A stretch of 5,745 nucleotides of DNA from contig NZ_ML142861.1 of assembly GCF_004138495.1 (NCBI RefSeq), positions 147,540-153,284 on the forward strand, read 5' to 3'. The position numbers and the translations under genes were made by a program. The notes beneath the pieces were generated by a model that saw nothing but the letters and a program-made list of their open reading frames with translations, searched no databases and was not told the origin of the DNA. Shown one piece after another: positions 5,441 through 5,745 of this stretch. Every line of letters starts with the position of its first letter. Positions within the stretch are counted from its first letter, which is position 1. Source of the stretch: Phytoactinopolyspora endophytica (GTDB lineage Bacteria; Actinomycetota; Actinomycetes; Jiangellales; Jiangellaceae).

Positions 5441-5446
5441 TAGTCT
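5441..5446 (+). promoter_or_regulatory. -10 box for the DsrE-like gene
   Basis: TAGTCT fits TANNNT and ends 7 nt before ATG 5454, the spacing expected of a leaderless transcript. No Shine-Dalgarno sequence lies in TGAGCCC just before the ATG. A 10-bp palindrome CGCCGCGGCG (5410-5419) sits just upstream of the -35 region. Confidence 0.55.
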
Positions 5447-5453
5447 TGAGCCC

Positions 5454-5745
5454 ATGGCTCACACCCTCGTAGTCAAAGTCACGGCCGGAGCGGACGCTCC
5501 GGAGCGGTGCTCGCAGGCGTTCACAGTCGCCACCACCGCGCTGGCCAACGGCGCTACGGTGTCGCTCTGGCTGACCGGCGAGTCCGCCTGGTTCGCGCTG
5601 CCCGGACGAGCGGCGGAGTTCGAACTGCCGCATGCCGCCCCGCTGCCCGACCTGCTGGACGCGCTGCTGGCGGGTGGCAGTGTGACTTTGTGCACGCAAT
5701 GCGCGGCACGCCGCGAGATCGGTTCCGATGACATCATCCCGGGCG
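5454..5745 (+). CDS. DsrE-like family protein, C-terminus outside window
   Basis: DsrE-fold proteins are small cytoplasmic sulfur-relay or regulatory proteins; some carry a persulfide on a conserved Cys. Ninety-seven codons are present from ATG 5454 and the frame runs through the right edge. The first strand (HTLVVKVTAG, 3-12) and ANGATVSLWLTGESAW (31-46) match the family's alpha/beta fold, where the second motif ends strand 2. Cys80 and Cys83 in LCTQCAARR stand where the family's reactive Cys normally lies; an extra Cys is at residue 19. The gene is divergent from the small membrane protein/nitrobindin pair and appears to be leaderless. Only the last residues should be missing. Sulfur transfer is a family-level inference; many actinobacterial members are uncharacterised. 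Confidence 0.85.
   Translation, partial: MAHTLVVKVTAGADAPERCSQAFTVATTALANGATVSLWLTGESAWFALPGRAAEFELPHAAPLPDLLDALLAGGSVTLCTQCAARREIGSDDIIPG

Overview
The window is GC-rich, with strong G/C preference at third codon positions, GTG starts and SD-less starts placed one promoter length behind TANNNT boxes. This points to a high-GC Gram-positive actinobacterium (Actinomycetota). I cannot name the genus from the sequence alone. No rRNA, tRNA, CRISPR array, insertion sequence or integrase is visible.

Layout, left to right. (1) On the minus strand, the 5' part of a short-chain dehydrogenase/reductase gene runs off the left edge (start at 392, with an alternative at 494). (2) A divergent intergenic region (393-544) holds a 48-nt nested dyad and a second, overlapping stem that would cover the ribosome binding site of the next gene. 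(3) dtd, D-aminoacyl-tRNA deacylase (545-1036, +), carries an extra segment near its N-terminus. (4) An NAD-dependent epimerase/dehydratase-family sugar oxidoreductase (1169-2029, +). (5) Converging on it, a YgfZ/GcvT-family folate-binding protein (2063-3079, -). (6) A divergent 161-bp region with two strong inverted repeats. (7) A berberine-bridge-type covalent-FAD oxidoreductase (3241-4644, +). (8) Converging on it, a nitrobindin-type heme beta-barrel protein (4678-5196, -). Just upstream of it on the same strand is a 33-residue single-span membrane protein (5238-5339, -) that was found by reading the frame directly. (9) Divergent from that pair, a DsrE-like protein with a CxxC pair (5454 to the right edge, +).

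How the genes may work together. YgfZ (iron-sulfur enzyme maintenance), nitrobindin (heme, NO and peroxynitrite chemistry), DsrE-like (sulfur relay type) and Dtd (proofreading of mischarged tRNA) are housekeeping or stress-maintenance functions. My recollection is that such genes often sit close together in actinobacteria. The epimerase and the FAD oxidase lie between them, each ending head-on against one of the maintenance genes, and look like accessory catabolic or tailoring genes added to that backbone. That is inference.

The most interesting signals are non-coding or very small: the nested dyad with its competing RBS-masking stem ahead of dtd, the tiny membrane protein ahead of nitrobindin, and a pair of divergent promoters that appear to make leaderless mRNAs.
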